This document shows positions 1-8,393 of a stretch of 64,000 nucleotides of DNA, piece after piece. Within the stretch, counting starts at the first letter, position 1; each line of letters opens with the position of its first letter. The DNA comes from Saccharicrinis sp963663905. Its GTDB lineage: Bacteria > Bacteroidota > Bacteroidia > Bacteroidales > Marinilabiliaceae. The notes beneath the pieces were generated by a model that was given only the letters and a program-made list of their open reading frames with translations, was not told where the DNA came from and ran no database searches. A program made the position numbers and the translations under genes. The stretch lies in contig OY760657.1 of NCBI GenBank assembly GCA_963663905.2, positions 5,642,001 through 5,706,000 on the forward strand, in the 5' to 3' direction.

Positions 1-1
1 A

Positions 2-940
2 ATAGACGGTAATACTTATCGAGGTTGTCATAGCTTTTCTGTGACTAAAGATATGGATGATATTTCATCAACGGGTGAAATAACCTTCCCACATAAAGTG
101 TTCATCCACAAGGAAGGAAAAAGAGAGTATTTGAATTTTTCTGAACTAGTGTCAAGAGGTAGCTCAATTACTATAAACGCTGGATACAAAGAACATGAAA
201 TACACCATGTATTTAGTGGTTTTGTTAAAAATATTGATCCCGCAGATAGGATAAGGTTAACCTTTGAAGACTCATATTATCTTCTTAGAAAAAAGCCGGT
301 AGTTATAGATATAAAGGATATCAAACTCTTTGATTTATGTAAAAAAATAGTTGACGGTACCGGAATAACAATTGCAGAGAATACTACGGATTTAACCGTT
401 GATGAAGTTAAGTATAGTGGTAGCGCAGCCGGATGCTTGGCACAAATAAAAGACAACTTAAACTTGAATATTTTATTTGATGGTAGCGAAATGTTTTGTG
501 GTATGGGAATGCTCAATATCAAAGATACCATTAAAGTAACTTACGGTAGAAACATTGTAAAAAACGGTATGAAAAGCCAGTTTAAGGACAGTAACCCGAT
601 GCAGGTTGTAGTTGTAGGTAAAAAAAAGGATAACACTGAGGTTAAAGTAACAGTCGGTTTAGAAGGTGGTAGTAAAAAAACTTTTTACAGATACAATGTA
701 ACAGATAAAGCCACACTAACCAAAATAGCTGAAGGATATTTGGATAAACATTGGTTTGACGGTATGGCCGGAAATGTGGACCTATTCTTTATTCCTTTTG
801 CTGAAGTTGGTGGGGCTATTAATTATACAAACGAAAACTATGAGGACTCATTAGGCGGAAATTACCTTATTAAAAATGTAAAGTACATGTGGGGATCCGG
901 AGGACTCAGACAAATAATTACTCCAGGTAACAGGTTATGA
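2..940 (+). CDS. Phage baseplate hub protein, gpD/Mu gp44-like (5' end cut off)
   Basis: This is the C-terminal part of a contractile-tail hub protein, the cell-puncturing centre of a baseplate. The reading frame is open to the left edge (it reads IDGNTYRGCHSFSVTKDMDD before and across position 41), so the GTG at 41 is not the real start and the gene begins outside the window. The early part has the 'sxsvtksmdd.sgtftf' style of D-like proteins, and a strand-rich C-terminus ends in an 'ikkvxyxwGsgGLrqiitpg' type tail. It overlaps the next gene by 4 nt (ATGA), and the following order spike, gp46-like, wedge matches the Mu gp44-gp45-gp46 order, which supports the call. Family membership is inferred from motif style and synteny. 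Confidence 0.65.
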   Translation: MDGNTYRGCHSFSVTKDMDDISSTGEITFPHKVFIHKEGKREYLNFSELVSRGSSITINAGYKEHEIHHVFSGFVKNIDPADRIRLTFEDSYYLLRKKPVVIDIKDIKLFDLCKKIVDGTGITIAENTTDLTVDEVKYSGSAAGCLAQIKDNLNLNILFDGSEMFCGMGMLNIKDTIKVTYGRNIVKNGMKSQFKDSNPMQVVVVGKKKDNTEVKVTVGLEGGSKKTFYRYNVTDKATLTKIAEGYLDKHWFDGMAGNVDLFFIPFAEVGGAINYTNENYEDSLGGNYLIKNVKYMWGSGGLRQIITPGNRL

Positions 941-1497
941 GAAACGAGGAAGTTAGAGAAGCATTTAGAGATTTTGTACTGGAGCTTTTGTCCTTCAGCT
1001 TTACCGGAAAGGTTGAAAGTGTGGATGAGCAAAACCACACGGCAAAGGTTAGACATGGTGATTTACCATATACGGTAAACTTTAAAAGTATCCAGGATAA
1101 CAAGAGTGAAGGTTTGTGGATTGTTCCTGCCGTTGGCTCTGATGTTTTCTGTGTTCCGGAGGGGCAATCAAAAGAGCGTTTTATGATTGTTAAGTATAGC
1201 CAAATAGAGCGGATATACTTTGAAATTGGCGACACTAAATGTAATGTAAGTACGGACAATGTTGTCTTTAATGATGGTGAAAACGGCGGACTAGCAAAGG
1301 TTAAAGAATTAAACGATAGCGTTAACTCCATTAAAACATATGTTGAAGCTATTAACACAGCTTTACCAAATGCGCTTAATGCAATAGGTGCAGGAACCGC
1401 ATCTAGTGGAGCGGCAGGCGCTGCCAGTTATACCGCAAGTATGCAAGGCCAATTAATTGAGATTAAGAATTTTGAAAATACAAAAATTAAACACTGA
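937..1497 (+). CDS. Phage baseplate spike/assembly protein, gpV/Mu gp45-like
   Basis: A 186-residue protein. Residues about 22-85 form a beta-rich block typical of the OB-fold of tail spikes: 'GKVESVDEQNHTAKVRHGD', then a segment around 'VPAVGSDVFCVPEG' and 'KERFMIVKYSQIERI'. The middle holds 'NDGENGGLAKVKELNDSVNSI', the linker seen in Bacteroidota prophage gpV-like proteins, followed by an Ala/Gly-rich stretch and a basic tail. It would form the trimeric tip at the baseplate centre. It is coupled to the hub gene (4-nt overlap) and to the gp46-like gene (1-nt TGATG overlap), so translation is probably coupled. The assignment rests on fold-like pattern and gene order. Confidence 0.6.
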   Translation: MRNEEVREAFRDFVLELLSFSFTGKVESVDEQNHTAKVRHGDLPYTVNFKSIQDNKSEGLWIVPAVGSDVFCVPEGQSKERFMIVKYSQIERIYFEIGDTKCNVSTDNVVFNDGENGGLAKVKELNDSVNSIKTYVEAINTALPNALNAIGAGTASSGAAGAASYTASMQGQLIEIKNFENTKIKH

Positions 1498-1784
1498 TGA
1501 AGGATTTTTTAATAGACGAAAATGGAGACTGGATGACCGCCGATGGTGATTTTGTTACCGGAGAATCTGACCAACAACATCAGTTATTATTACTAACAAG
1601 TATGCCCGGCGATTGGAAAGAAAACCCAAAGCTTGGTATTGATGCCGAATCTTATATAAACACAGAGGATATTGCTGGATTATTAAGGCAGGTTAAAAAG
1701 GATTTTGAAGCGGATGGAATGACCGTGGAAGGTTTACCATCTATTGATGAGAACGGAAAAATTATAGTGAACGCATATTACTAA
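1497..1784 (+). CDS. Phage baseplate protein, gp25/gpW/Mu gp46-like
   Basis: A 95-residue protein of the usual size for the gp25-like wedge family. It starts 'KDFLIDENGDW...DGDFVTGESDQQHQLLLLTS', followed by 'PGDWKENPKLGIDAESYI' and 'LLRQVKKDFEADGM', the arrangement found in Mu gp46-type proteins: an opening sentence on the diagonal term, a P-x-x-G loop, then a helix with R-x-x-K. It acts in the baseplate wedge next to the spike. The start overlaps the stop of the spike gene. This is one of the more secure calls in the tail module. Confidence 0.7.
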   Translation: MKDFLIDENGDWMTADGDFVTGESDQQHQLLLLTSMPGDWKENPKLGIDAESYINTEDIAGLLRQVKKDFEADGMTVEGLPSIDENGKIIVNAYY

Positions 1785-1800
1785 TTATAAACAACATATC

Positions 1801-2622
1801 ATGAAGAAATTTTTAAACACATTTAAAGAGGAAATTATATCTGTTTCCTTGTTTCTTATTGGCTTTTTCTGCTTGAATTGGATATTAGGCAGATTTTTTC
1901 CAAACTCAGCTTTTTTCGATTTTGTTTCAGAGCTTGAGACTATTGTATATAGTATCTTAAGATTTATTGTTGTGCTTGCTTTTGCATGGTTTGGGGTTCG
2001 TGTAATCTTTCCGAATGTATTTAAGTTTCTGAAGGATGATTTTTATACAAAATTCCCCACTCTGGATAAAAATCTGAAGTACATATTGGCAACTGCTATT
2101 TTCCTTGTATTTGTTTTAGCCGGATCTATTACGGCAAAAGCTCAGGATACGATTCGCCAAGAACTAACTAAAAATTTATACGAACAATTGGACGTAAGAG
2201 AAGTAACCCCTAATAGTTCACCTGATATTGATAAATATTTGCATCATGTAGGTTTTGATTATCCGGTAGCATGGTGTGCAGCTTTCGTATCTTGGAACCT
2301 GTTTAATGTTGGAATAGATAATCCCAATACGGCGTGGTCACCTTCGTTTGCAAATGACAAGGATGTGATTTGGTATTCAAAAACAGGTTATAAATCAAAA
2401 AGTATTATAGCCCTTTCCGGAGACGTAGTTACTTTTTATTATTCCTCTCTCCAAAGAGTTGGTCATGTTGGTTTTTACATTGAAACGGATAAGTCAGGTT
2501 ATTTCATCACTATAGAGGGAAATACAAATCAAAACGGTAGTCGAACCGGAGACGGTGTTTACCTTAAAAAGAGAAGCCCGAATAAAACATACGCTATTTC
2601 ACGATATATTAAAAATATTTAG
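1801..2622 (+). CDS. Membrane-anchored CHAP-type endolysin (possible holin-lysin fusion)
   Basis: A 273-residue protein in two parts. The N-terminal 115 residues contain three hydrophobic segments (about 14-32, 45-72 and 93-113), the last ending 'AGSITAKAQD', which resembles a signal-peptide cleavage site. The C-terminal half is a CHAP-like peptidoglycan hydrolase with catalytic Cys159 in 'AWCAAFVSW', His222 in 'GHVGFY' and Asn241 in 'EGNTN'. It likely cleaves peptide cross-links at host lysis. Phage lysins of this class usually lack three membrane segments, so this may be a secreted or tethered lysin that combines membrane and hydrolase functions. It sits inside the baseplate genes with a small membrane protein directly downstream, as a lysis cassette would. 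The enzyme class is fairly sure; the holin role is inference. Confidence 0.65.
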   Translation: MKKFLNTFKEEIISVSLFLIGFFCLNWILGRFFPNSAFFDFVSELETIVYSILRFIVVLAFAWFGVRVIFPNVFKFLKDDFYTKFPTLDKNLKYILATAIFLVFVLAGSITAKAQDTIRQELTKNLYEQLDVREVTPNSSPDIDKYLHHVGFDYPVAWCAAFVSWNLFNVGIDNPNTAWSPSFANDKDVIWYSKTGYKSKSIIALSGDVVTFYYSSLQRVGHVGFYIETDKSGYFITIEGNTNQNGSRTGDGVYLKKRSPNKTYAISRYIKNI

Positions 2623-2624
2623 CT

Positions 2625-2843
2625 ATGACTTTAAAGGGTAAAATATTTATGTGTACTACTTTCCTTTTCCTTGGAGTTGGAATTGGATTAGTTGGTGGAT
2701 ACAAGTTCGCAAAGAACGAATCAAATACCGGAAATGAAATAAAAGTTTCATTAGACGGTAAGGTTAAAAAAGACGGTAACGTCAATATTAATGTTGAGGG
2801 CAACGATCAAGAGCAATCGAAGAAACGACGCACAAAAAAATGA
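2625..2843 (+). CDS. Small single-pass membrane protein, possible lysis accessory
   Basis: A 72-residue protein with one hydrophobic segment (about residues 7-27, 'FMCTTFLFLGVGIGLVGGY'), then a Lys/Asn/Asp-rich tail ending in a basic cluster (KKRRTKK). I do not recognise a family. It starts 2 nt after the lysin stop and overlaps the next gene by 4 nt. The position and topology would suit a holin-like or spanin-like lysis protein, but no lipobox or coiled coil supports a spanin call. Confidence 0.5.
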   Translation: MTLKGKIFMCTTFLFLGVGIGLVGGYKFAKNESNTGNEIKVSLDGKVKKDGNVNINVEGNDQEQSKKRRTKK

Positions 2844-3355
2844 CAAGTACAACCTCCATACAATTACAAGCCGGAGAAACCCTGTTTGATGTGGCCATAA
2901 AACGATATGGCCACATGCAGGGACTCCTAAATCTAATTATTGATAATGATTTAGGATTTACAGATGAACCAAAACCCGGAGTTGTATTGGAGATTGATAA
3001 TTCTGTTAGTTTCAAGAACCTGAAGAAAATAAAAATTGCCACTCAAGTAGATGAGCTTCCAAATGAGGCGGTTGTTAAAGCCCGGCAAAACTTGTTTGAT
3101 ATGTCCTTACAGATATATGGTGATTTATCCGGTCTTATAGAGTTAGCCGAAGATAATGATTTAAATCTTACTCAAGAGTTAACACCAGGAACGAAGTTAA
3201 AAAGTAGAATTGAGGTTAAAAACAAACAAGTTGTAAGCTTTTTCAAGGCAAGAAAAAATAAACCGGCAACCGGTTTATCAATATCCGAGACTGAAAAACT
3301 TAAACCTGAAGGAATTGATTATTGGGCAATAGAGTATGATTTTGTAGTGAGTTAA
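2840..3355 (+). CDS. LysM-like tail protein (gpX-like), two repeats
   Basis: A 171-residue protein with two internal copies of one motif: 'GETLFDVAIKRYGHMQGLL' near residue 12 and 'RQNLFDMSLQIYGDLSGLI' near residue 80, each followed by 'NDLxxTxELxPGT/V'. This is the LysM-like pattern of phage tail protein X and of many tail sheath/hub connectors, where it helps fix the tail to peptidoglycan or terminates the tube. It overlaps the preceding small membrane gene by 4 nt. The C-terminal 50 residues (after 'VVSFFKARKNKPA') are not recognised. Confidence 0.6.
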   Translation: MTSTTSIQLQAGETLFDVAIKRYGHMQGLLNLIIDNDLGFTDEPKPGVVLEIDNSVSFKNLKKIKIATQVDELPNEAVVKARQNLFDMSLQIYGDLSGLIELAEDNDLNLTQELTPGTKLKSRIEVKNKQVVSFFKARKNKPATGLSISETEKLKPEGIDYWAIEYDFVVS

Positions 3356-3365
3356 AAGTGAAAGT

Positions 3366-3563
3366 ATGGCAAAGAATTTACCAAAAGAAACAGGTTTTTA
3401 TTGGGCTAAAACAGATGGCATGCAATGGTTCAATGCTATTGTTCAGGTATATGGTGATTCACCCTTTTTTAAAGTAATAGGTTGGGATCATAGACGTGAA
3501 AAAACATTCAGTGGAATTGAAAATATTTCAGAATTTGGGAATAAAATTCAAGAACAGGATTAG
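3366..3563 (+). CDS. Hypothetical phage protein, 65 residues
   Basis: A small soluble protein beginning 'MAKNLPKETGFYWAKTDG', rich in aromatic residues, with no membrane segment and no motif I can name. Its stop codon (TAG) is followed immediately by the ATG of the next gene, so it belongs to the tail operon. The 'P.E.GfYWa......W..iv.v.g..pff.v..wd' pattern is seen in small phage-borne proteins of unknown role. Confidence 0.5.
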   Translation: MAKNLPKETGFYWAKTDGMQWFNAIVQVYGDSPFFKVIGWDHRREKTFSGIENISEFGNKIQEQD

Positions 3564-4376
3564 ATGGCACAGGAGATAGCAGACATACAACAAGGTATGG
3601 TTGATACCATTCAAAACGATGATGTATTAAAAGAACGATTAAATAGTACTAGTAAAACCGCTCAATGGAGGCTGAAGACCTATGTGGTTGCCGTGGCTAT
3701 TTGGTTACTTCAGGTTTTATTCGATAAGCATGTTGTTGAGGTAGATAGTAAACTGGCAACTCAAAAAACGCATAATAATTATTGGTACGCTAATAAGGCA
3801 AAGGAGTTTCAATATGGTTTTGCACTTGTTCCGGAGAAGGACTACTACGAAACCACCGATGAAGATTCCCAAATAGTAAAACACGCTGCCGTTGATGAGA
3901 TAAACGGAACTTTATATATGAAGGTTGCCACAGAAGTTAATGGAGGCCTTCAGAAATTAAGTTCAGAACAATTATCCGCTTTTACTGAATATGTGAAAAG
4001 GGTAAAAGATGCGGGCGTAAAGGTTGTAATTATATCAGATGACGGTGATAGTTTAAGGATTGTTTTGGATATATATTATGATCCCCTGGTTCTAAATGAA
4101 TACGGACAGCTTTTGAGTGATCCGAGCATAAAACCTGCTGAAGAAACTTTAAACGCCTTTATTACATCATTGCCATTTAATGGGGAGTTTATTCCCGCAT
4201 CTTTAGTAGACGCATGGCAAAGTACCAAAGGAGTTGCTATACCTGAAATACTTTCAGTCGAAACAAAGTATGCATCCAATGATTGGCAAGCCGTACAAGG
4301 TAAGGTAATTCCTAATGCCGGGTATCTTGTTATTTCACCAGATGATTTAACTATAAATTATAAGGCCAATGTTTGA
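3564..4376 (+). CDS. Putative baseplate wedge protein, gpJ/Mu gp47 analogue
   Basis: A 270-residue protein. The N-terminus has helical segments ('TAQWRLKTYVVAVAIWLLQVLFDKH') and the middle has a core around 'SEQLSAFTEYVKRVKDAGVKV'. After that comes 'LDIYYDPLVLNEYGQL...PAEETLNAFITSLPFNGEFIPASLVDAWQ', a layout like the C-terminal region of baseplate J-like proteins, where a short helix-rich insert precedes a small beta domain. It lies where Mu gp47 would lie, between the gp46-like gene and the gp48/gpI-like gene, and overlaps the next gene by 8 nt. The family call rests mainly on position and architecture, and the protein is shorter than classical gpJ. Confidence 0.5.
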   Translation: MAQEIADIQQGMVDTIQNDDVLKERLNSTSKTAQWRLKTYVVAVAIWLLQVLFDKHVVEVDSKLATQKTHNNYWYANKAKEFQYGFALVPEKDYYETTDEDSQIVKHAAVDEINGTLYMKVATEVNGGLQKLSSEQLSAFTEYVKRVKDAGVKVVIISDDGDSLRIVLDIYYDPLVLNEYGQLLSDPSIKPAEETLNAFITSLPFNGEFIPASLVDAWQSTKGVAIPEILSVETKYASNDWQAVQGKVIPNAGYLVISPDDLTINYKANV

Positions 4377-4848
4377 TATTGACTTTAATAATGTTGTTGT
4401 ATGGCTTACTCACAGGAGAGTACTAACCGTTTTTAATGTTGCATGGCTTAAAGCTCTTGTTTCTCCTATTGTGGATTTATACAATGAGTTTAAAAGTTAT
4501 AGAGAGGATATTTTATATAAGCTTTCTCATAATAGCCAGGTATGTTATATAGAAGCCGTATTAAATGATGCCTTTGACGTAGTTGAGCGACGGATCTATA
4601 TCAGTGATGCGGGTGGAGAGGTAGTTACGTTAATTAATAGGGATACAGATGGCAATTCGTTAATTATAAATGATGACGCTAATGGAGGAATTATCATACA
4701 TAATGATAGCGCATACTTTGGAGGTAGCTATGATTTTATAGTAAATATCCCTTATCAGTTTACAGATGCTGAAATATACAGGTTAAAAGCACTTGTCGAC
4801 TATTATAAATTAGCAGGTAAAAGATATGATGTAGTTGTAAATATATAG
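4369..4848 (+). CDS. Putative tail protein I / Mu gp48 analogue
   Basis: A 159-residue protein starting 'MFDIDFNNVVVWLTHRRVLTVFNVAWLKALVSPIVDLYNEF', then 'SHNSQVCYIEAVLNDAFD..ERRIYI'. The pattern of a short helical start, a 'VxYLYxxF' helix and a 'QVCYLExxLNDxFD' segment recurs in Bacteroidota contractile-tail prophages directly after the J-like gene, as far as I recall. It overlaps the upstream gene by 8 nt. It probably sits at the baseplate periphery and links fibres to the wedge. No biochemical function can be read from the sequence. Confidence 0.5.
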   Translation: MFDIDFNNVVVWLTHRRVLTVFNVAWLKALVSPIVDLYNEFKSYREDILYKLSHNSQVCYIEAVLNDAFDVVERRIYISDAGGEVVTLINRDTDGNSLIINDDANGGIIIHNDSAYFGGSYDFIVNIPYQFTDAEIYRLKALVDYYKLAGKRYDVVVNI

Positions 4849-4860
4849 GACAGAGGAGAC

Positions 4861-5667
4861 ATGGATATATTAAGCTTACAAGATAGAAGGGATTTTCCCC
4901 TTACAACAAACTCACTGGCATTTATGCAAGCTGCCTATGCAGCCCTTGAAAAACTGGGTTATATAGGTGGAGATAACTATATAGTTTCGGGTTGTACCGT
5001 AACCGGATCAAGTGCAGCACCCGGCTACATGTTTTTGAAAGGTATTTTAATGCCATTTCTGGGAGGAACAATACAAACGAATGTAAAGATCGTTAAGGTT
5101 GTTACTTCTATTGATGTTGATGCCGGAGTTCGTGAGCAAACTAGTTACAGAGCCGAATTTGGAACGAGTGTTAATAACGATGATAATGTGGCTTGGACCG
5201 ATATTGTTAGAACTGATACTATAATCAGTTTAATGAGCCAAATGACAGAGTTAAATAATCGTTTAACAGATATTGAAGATGATATCTTAGTAAATGCTCA
5301 AGATATACAGGCCAACGCTGATGAAATCGAGGCTCTTAAGCTAAGTGTTATAGATTGGACAGATGGAAATATTGAAGGTGGAAACCATGGAGCAAATAGT
5401 TTTATTAGGTGCGCCAAGGTTGGTAACATTGTTTATATACATGGAGATATTCAATGTCCAAGCCAACCCGATGAAGATGACGTCTTATTTAGTTTGCCTG
5501 CTGAATTTCCAGATTTTACCGAAGCAATGCATTTTGCAGCTACAGGAGGAGAGCCTACAGAAACATATGAGTTAAAACTAGCTGTTGGTTCTACAAATAT
5601 TGTATCGGGAGCTGGACAAGCTTCAGACTCAACCGCTTCTTTTTCATTGGCAATACCTATTATTTAA
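4861..5667 (+). CDS. Tail fibre / baseplate-associated protein with coiled coil
   Basis: A 268-residue protein. Residues 1-60 ('DFPLTTNSLAFMQAAYAALEKLGY...YIVSGCTVTGSS.APGYMFLKG') match the opening seen in many Bacteroidota prophage fibre-like proteins, where it docks to the baseplate. Residues about 122-165 form a heptad-like helix ('LMSQMTELNNRLTDIEDDIL'), consistent with trimeric fibre assembly. The C-terminal 100 residues are beta-rich and end in 'SFSLAIPII', resembling a fibre head domain with a hydrophobic last strand. The next fibre gene follows after 9 nt. Confidence 0.6.
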   Translation: MDILSLQDRRDFPLTTNSLAFMQAAYAALEKLGYIGGDNYIVSGCTVTGSSAAPGYMFLKGILMPFLGGTIQTNVKIVKVVTSIDVDAGVREQTSYRAEFGTSVNNDDNVAWTDIVRTDTIISLMSQMTELNNRLTDIEDDILVNAQDIQANADEIEALKLSVIDWTDGNIEGGNHGANSFIRCAKVGNIVYIHGDIQCPSQPDEDDVLFSLPAEFPDFTEAMHFAATGGEPTETYELKLAVGSTNIVSGAGQASDSTASFSLAIPII

Positions 5668-5676
5668 AAAATAACT

Positions 5677-6471
5677 ATGTCAAAGCAATCAATAAATACG
5701 CTTAAAGGTTGGTTTATTACCAAGGCTAAACCATTGGCCGTTCAGTTTTGGCACTGGATGGACTCATATTGGCATAAAGATGAAATGATACCTTCCGCAT
5801 CAATTGATGGTCTTCAGGAATTACTTGATACCAAAATGGATAAAAAGGCGGTTGTTACTTCTGATCAGGTTGGTGTTTATGATACTGCAAAAAACTATGT
5901 GTATGATGCTTTAAAAGCTGAGTACGTAAGTTTTTCAAATGCTAATAGTGAGGATCCTCAATTTCAAACTGAAAAATTTTATCGACTTAAAGAAGATGCA
6001 CCCGCAGGTGAAAACCCCGAAATGCATCCTGATCATTGGGCTTATCAAGGTACAACCATTGGCGAAATTACCATTGATGATGTGATAGGATTACAGGAGG
6101 AATTGGATAATAAGGTAGATAAAGTTATAGGTAAAGGATTAAGTACCGAAGATTATACAACTGAAGAAAAGAACAAACTAGCTGCTTTAAATGAGCATTA
6201 TAGAGGAACTTCACAAGAACGTTTCTCCCTAATAGGTCACACCATCATACCCACAGCATTTGACGAAGCAGTATCAATATCAAGTGTACCCAAATATTTA
6301 AACCTATCCGATATCAAACTCATTAACCTATCCGACAGTTCAGAAATAGCAATTCTGACAGCAAGCACATTGGAAGAACTACCCATTGCAGTTCCTGCAG
6401 GTGACTATAATTATTCCCTGACATACGAATCAGGTAAAGAATCAGGTGTTTTACTTATAAATTTTAGCTAA
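5677..6471 (+). CDS. Tail fibre protein
   Basis: A 264-residue protein. The opening 'TLKGWFITKAKPLAVQFWHWMDSYWHKDEMIPSASI' is the conserved N-terminal docking module of Bacteroidota phage fibres. It is followed by 'GLQELLDTKMDKKA' and 'GLQEELDNKVDKVIGKGLSTED(Y)TTEEKNKL', two copies of the 'LxxxLdxKvDK' shaft repeat that is common in phage fibres. The C-terminal part is a short beta-rich domain. It probably contributes to host recognition. The stop overlaps the next start by 1 nt. Confidence 0.65.
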   Translation: MSKQSINTLKGWFITKAKPLAVQFWHWMDSYWHKDEMIPSASIDGLQELLDTKMDKKAVVTSDQVGVYDTAKNYVYDALKAEYVSFSNANSEDPQFQTEKFYRLKEDAPAGENPEMHPDHWAYQGTTIGEITIDDVIGLQEELDNKVDKVIGKGLSTEDYTTEEKNKLAALNEHYRGTSQERFSLIGHTIIPTAFDEAVSISSVPKYLNLSDIKLINLSDSSEIAILTASTLEELPIAVPAGDYNYSLTYESGKESGVLLINFS

Positions 6472-6722
6472 TGTATCAGGTATCAGACAATATCTATTTT
6501 GATGAATCCTTATCCTATCAGGAGCAATCAGAGGAATTTTTGAACTATGCACAATCTGTTTTCTCAACTATTGATTTTACAGATATGAGCAACATTCAAA
6601 GCGACAATACATGCACTTGGACAGTAGAAAAAGATGGATTAAGATTTATCGCAAAACGTGTATTTATAAATCCTAAATGGTACACAGTAAAAGAACATTT
6701 GTTTAACGTTGAAATACTTTAA
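6471..6722 (+). CDS. Hypothetical phage protein, 83 residues
   Basis: A small acidic protein ('MYQVSDNIYFDESLSYQEQSEEFLNYAQSV'), soluble, without recognised motifs. It is tightly placed between two fibre genes (1-nt overlap upstream, 2-nt gap downstream), so it may be a fibre chaperone or a fibre-associated factor. That role is inference from position only. Confidence 0.45.
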   Translation: MYQVSDNIYFDESLSYQEQSEEFLNYAQSVFSTIDFTDMSNIQSDNTCTWTVEKDGLRFIAKRVFINPKWYTVKEHLFNVEIL

Positions 6723-6724
6723 TT

Positions 6725-8161
6725 ATGGTAGCGGGATACGTGACTAATTATGGAAATGTAGAAAATGATGGTTTGAGTTGGGATACTCCAAAGAGAAGTA
6801 TTCAGAGTGCAAAAGATGCGGGTTTATACCCACAGTTCATTAAGGGTTTATTTAATGAATCTTTAAGTTTGCCAGATCAAGTATTTGATGGTAATAATCA
6901 CGCATTATTAATAGGTTACCCTGATTTGGTATTGTTAGGAGGCCAATTAACGAATATGGAAATAAGGAATTATGTAAGTGTTAGATGGAGCCATGGTTAT
7001 ACTGGAGGACTTAGAAATTCTAAGCTAATTAATGTGACTAATCTAATTCATATATCACATGAATCTATTTGGCACATTCGAAGTCTTATAGCTAATGTTA
7101 AAAATCAGACAATAATGTATTCATATCTTAGAGATAATATGACAATTTATAATTGTGATATAGTTTTTTCATATACAAGTGAATCACCATCAGGGTTCGA
7201 TAAGTATGCTTTATTTTCTGAATGTAAATTAAAACACACAAAATTAACGGAATTTAGATACACTTTATTCCATAACTGTACATTTATGTTTTCAGGTGGA
7301 GGATTAGGAACTGACGAAACAGTCTATATAGCCCCAACAGGAGCAACCGACACCGAAAAATTGGAAAACATACGTAATCGAATGGCAACTGTTTATGGAG
7401 GTTCATCCTCTGATTATTTAAAAGGCTGCAAATATCAAACTGATGGTGATTTATTTATTAATCCAGCTAAAGAAAATTTCTATTTAGTACCAGAATGTTT
7501 GGCATCAAAAATGAGTTATGAAGGAAGTTTTGTAGGTAAATACCCTGAAGGTTCATTGGCTGATTTTGCAACAGATTTTGCCAGTTATACAAATATTGAT
7601 GCAAACGGAGATATCATCGACCAAACAGTAAACGCCACAGCCGAAACAAATATTAATGACTTAGGAAAACTACGTCATATTAGTAGTCTAAAGGCATTAG
7701 GAGAGCGAGCAATAAGGAATGGAAACGAAGTAAACTTAAATGCCAATTTAGGAGCTTCTGTTTATCCAGGAACATCATTAACCGATGGAGCAACTTACAT
7801 TGTACGTACAGAAGCTATTTCATTAACTGCATCCGGTATCACTCGCGATGTTGGCGAAACATTTATTGCTACTGCCGCTGATGGATTAGATTTTACCTCT
7901 GATACAGGATACGTTCAGCAATACATTTTTGATCAGAACAGAACCATCGAAATGAAAGTATCTAAAACAGATGCAGCACTTTCTACAGCCGTTTGGATAA
8001 AACTAAAGCTTGATGAAATGCCAATGGTGAATTATGATGCTAATGGCGTGGTTCAGTATGGTAATGCCGATGATAATTATGATTCTGGAACAGCAGAGCG
8101 AATGTTCATTCGTTATTGGAAAGCAAAAATAACTGTTCAGGCAAAGAATTTACCAGGTTAA
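6725..8161 (+). CDS. Tail fibre/tailspike-like protein with probable beta-helix
   Basis: A 478-residue protein. It starts 'VAGYVTNYGNVENDGLSWDTPKRSIQSAKDAG', a form like the 'GtaenDGlSWdtAkrTIq' opening of right-handed beta-helix proteins. Residues about 55-215 consist of short repeating strands with regularly spaced Asn, His and Ile/Val ('LINVTNLIHI', 'IYNCDIVFSYT', 'FSECKLKHTKL', 'LFHNCTFMFS'), as expected of a beta-helix rung stack. The C-terminal third resembles a fibre knob. It probably binds or depolymerises the host surface glycan. A catalytic pair cannot be assigned from reading alone. Confidence 0.6.
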   Translation: MVAGYVTNYGNVENDGLSWDTPKRSIQSAKDAGLYPQFIKGLFNESLSLPDQVFDGNNHALLIGYPDLVLLGGQLTNMEIRNYVSVRWSHGYTGGLRNSKLINVTNLIHISHESIWHIRSLIANVKNQTIMYSYLRDNMTIYNCDIVFSYTSESPSGFDKYALFSECKLKHTKLTEFRYTLFHNCTFMFSGGGLGTDETVYIAPTGATDTEKLENIRNRMATVYGGSSSDYLKGCKYQTDGDLFINPAKENFYLVPECLASKMSYEGSFVGKYPEGSLADFATDFASYTNIDANGDIIDQTVNATAETNINDLGKLRHISSLKALGERAIRNGNEVNLNANLGASVYPGTSLTDGATYIVRTEAISLTASGITRDVGETFIATAADGLDFTSDTGYVQQYIFDQNRTIEMKVSKTDAALSTAVWIKLKLDEMPMVNYDANGVVQYGNADDNYDSGTAERMFIRYWKAKITVQAKNLPG

Positions 8162-8171
8162 AAATTAGATT

Positions 8172-8393
8172 ATGGCAGACACAAGTAATTTCCTAGGTCA
8201 GGTATTAGGATTAGGCACAGAAAAAGAGGAGTTCTTCGACAATGAAACCAGTCAATTACTCGGTTTTGAAATAGGCTTAAATGGTGATGCCGATAATCTA
8301 TTCCCTGATGAAAGTAAACTTTTAGGTGTTTGCCTTGGAATCGAAGTCGCACCTTTTATTAATCACAGTTCAAAAATATATCTCAAGAAATAG
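8172..8393 (+). CDS. Hypothetical phage protein, 73 residues
   Basis: A small acidic protein, 'MADTSNFLGQVLGLGTEKEEF', with the internal repeat-like phrases 'LLGFEIGLNGD' and 'LLGVCLGIEV'. No family is recognised. It is the last gene of the tail operon and ends at the first G-run of the structured segment that follows. Confidence 0.45.
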   Translation: MADTSNFLGQVLGLGTEKEEFFDNETSQLLGFEIGLNGDADNLFPDESKLLGVCLGIEVAPFINHSSKIYLKK

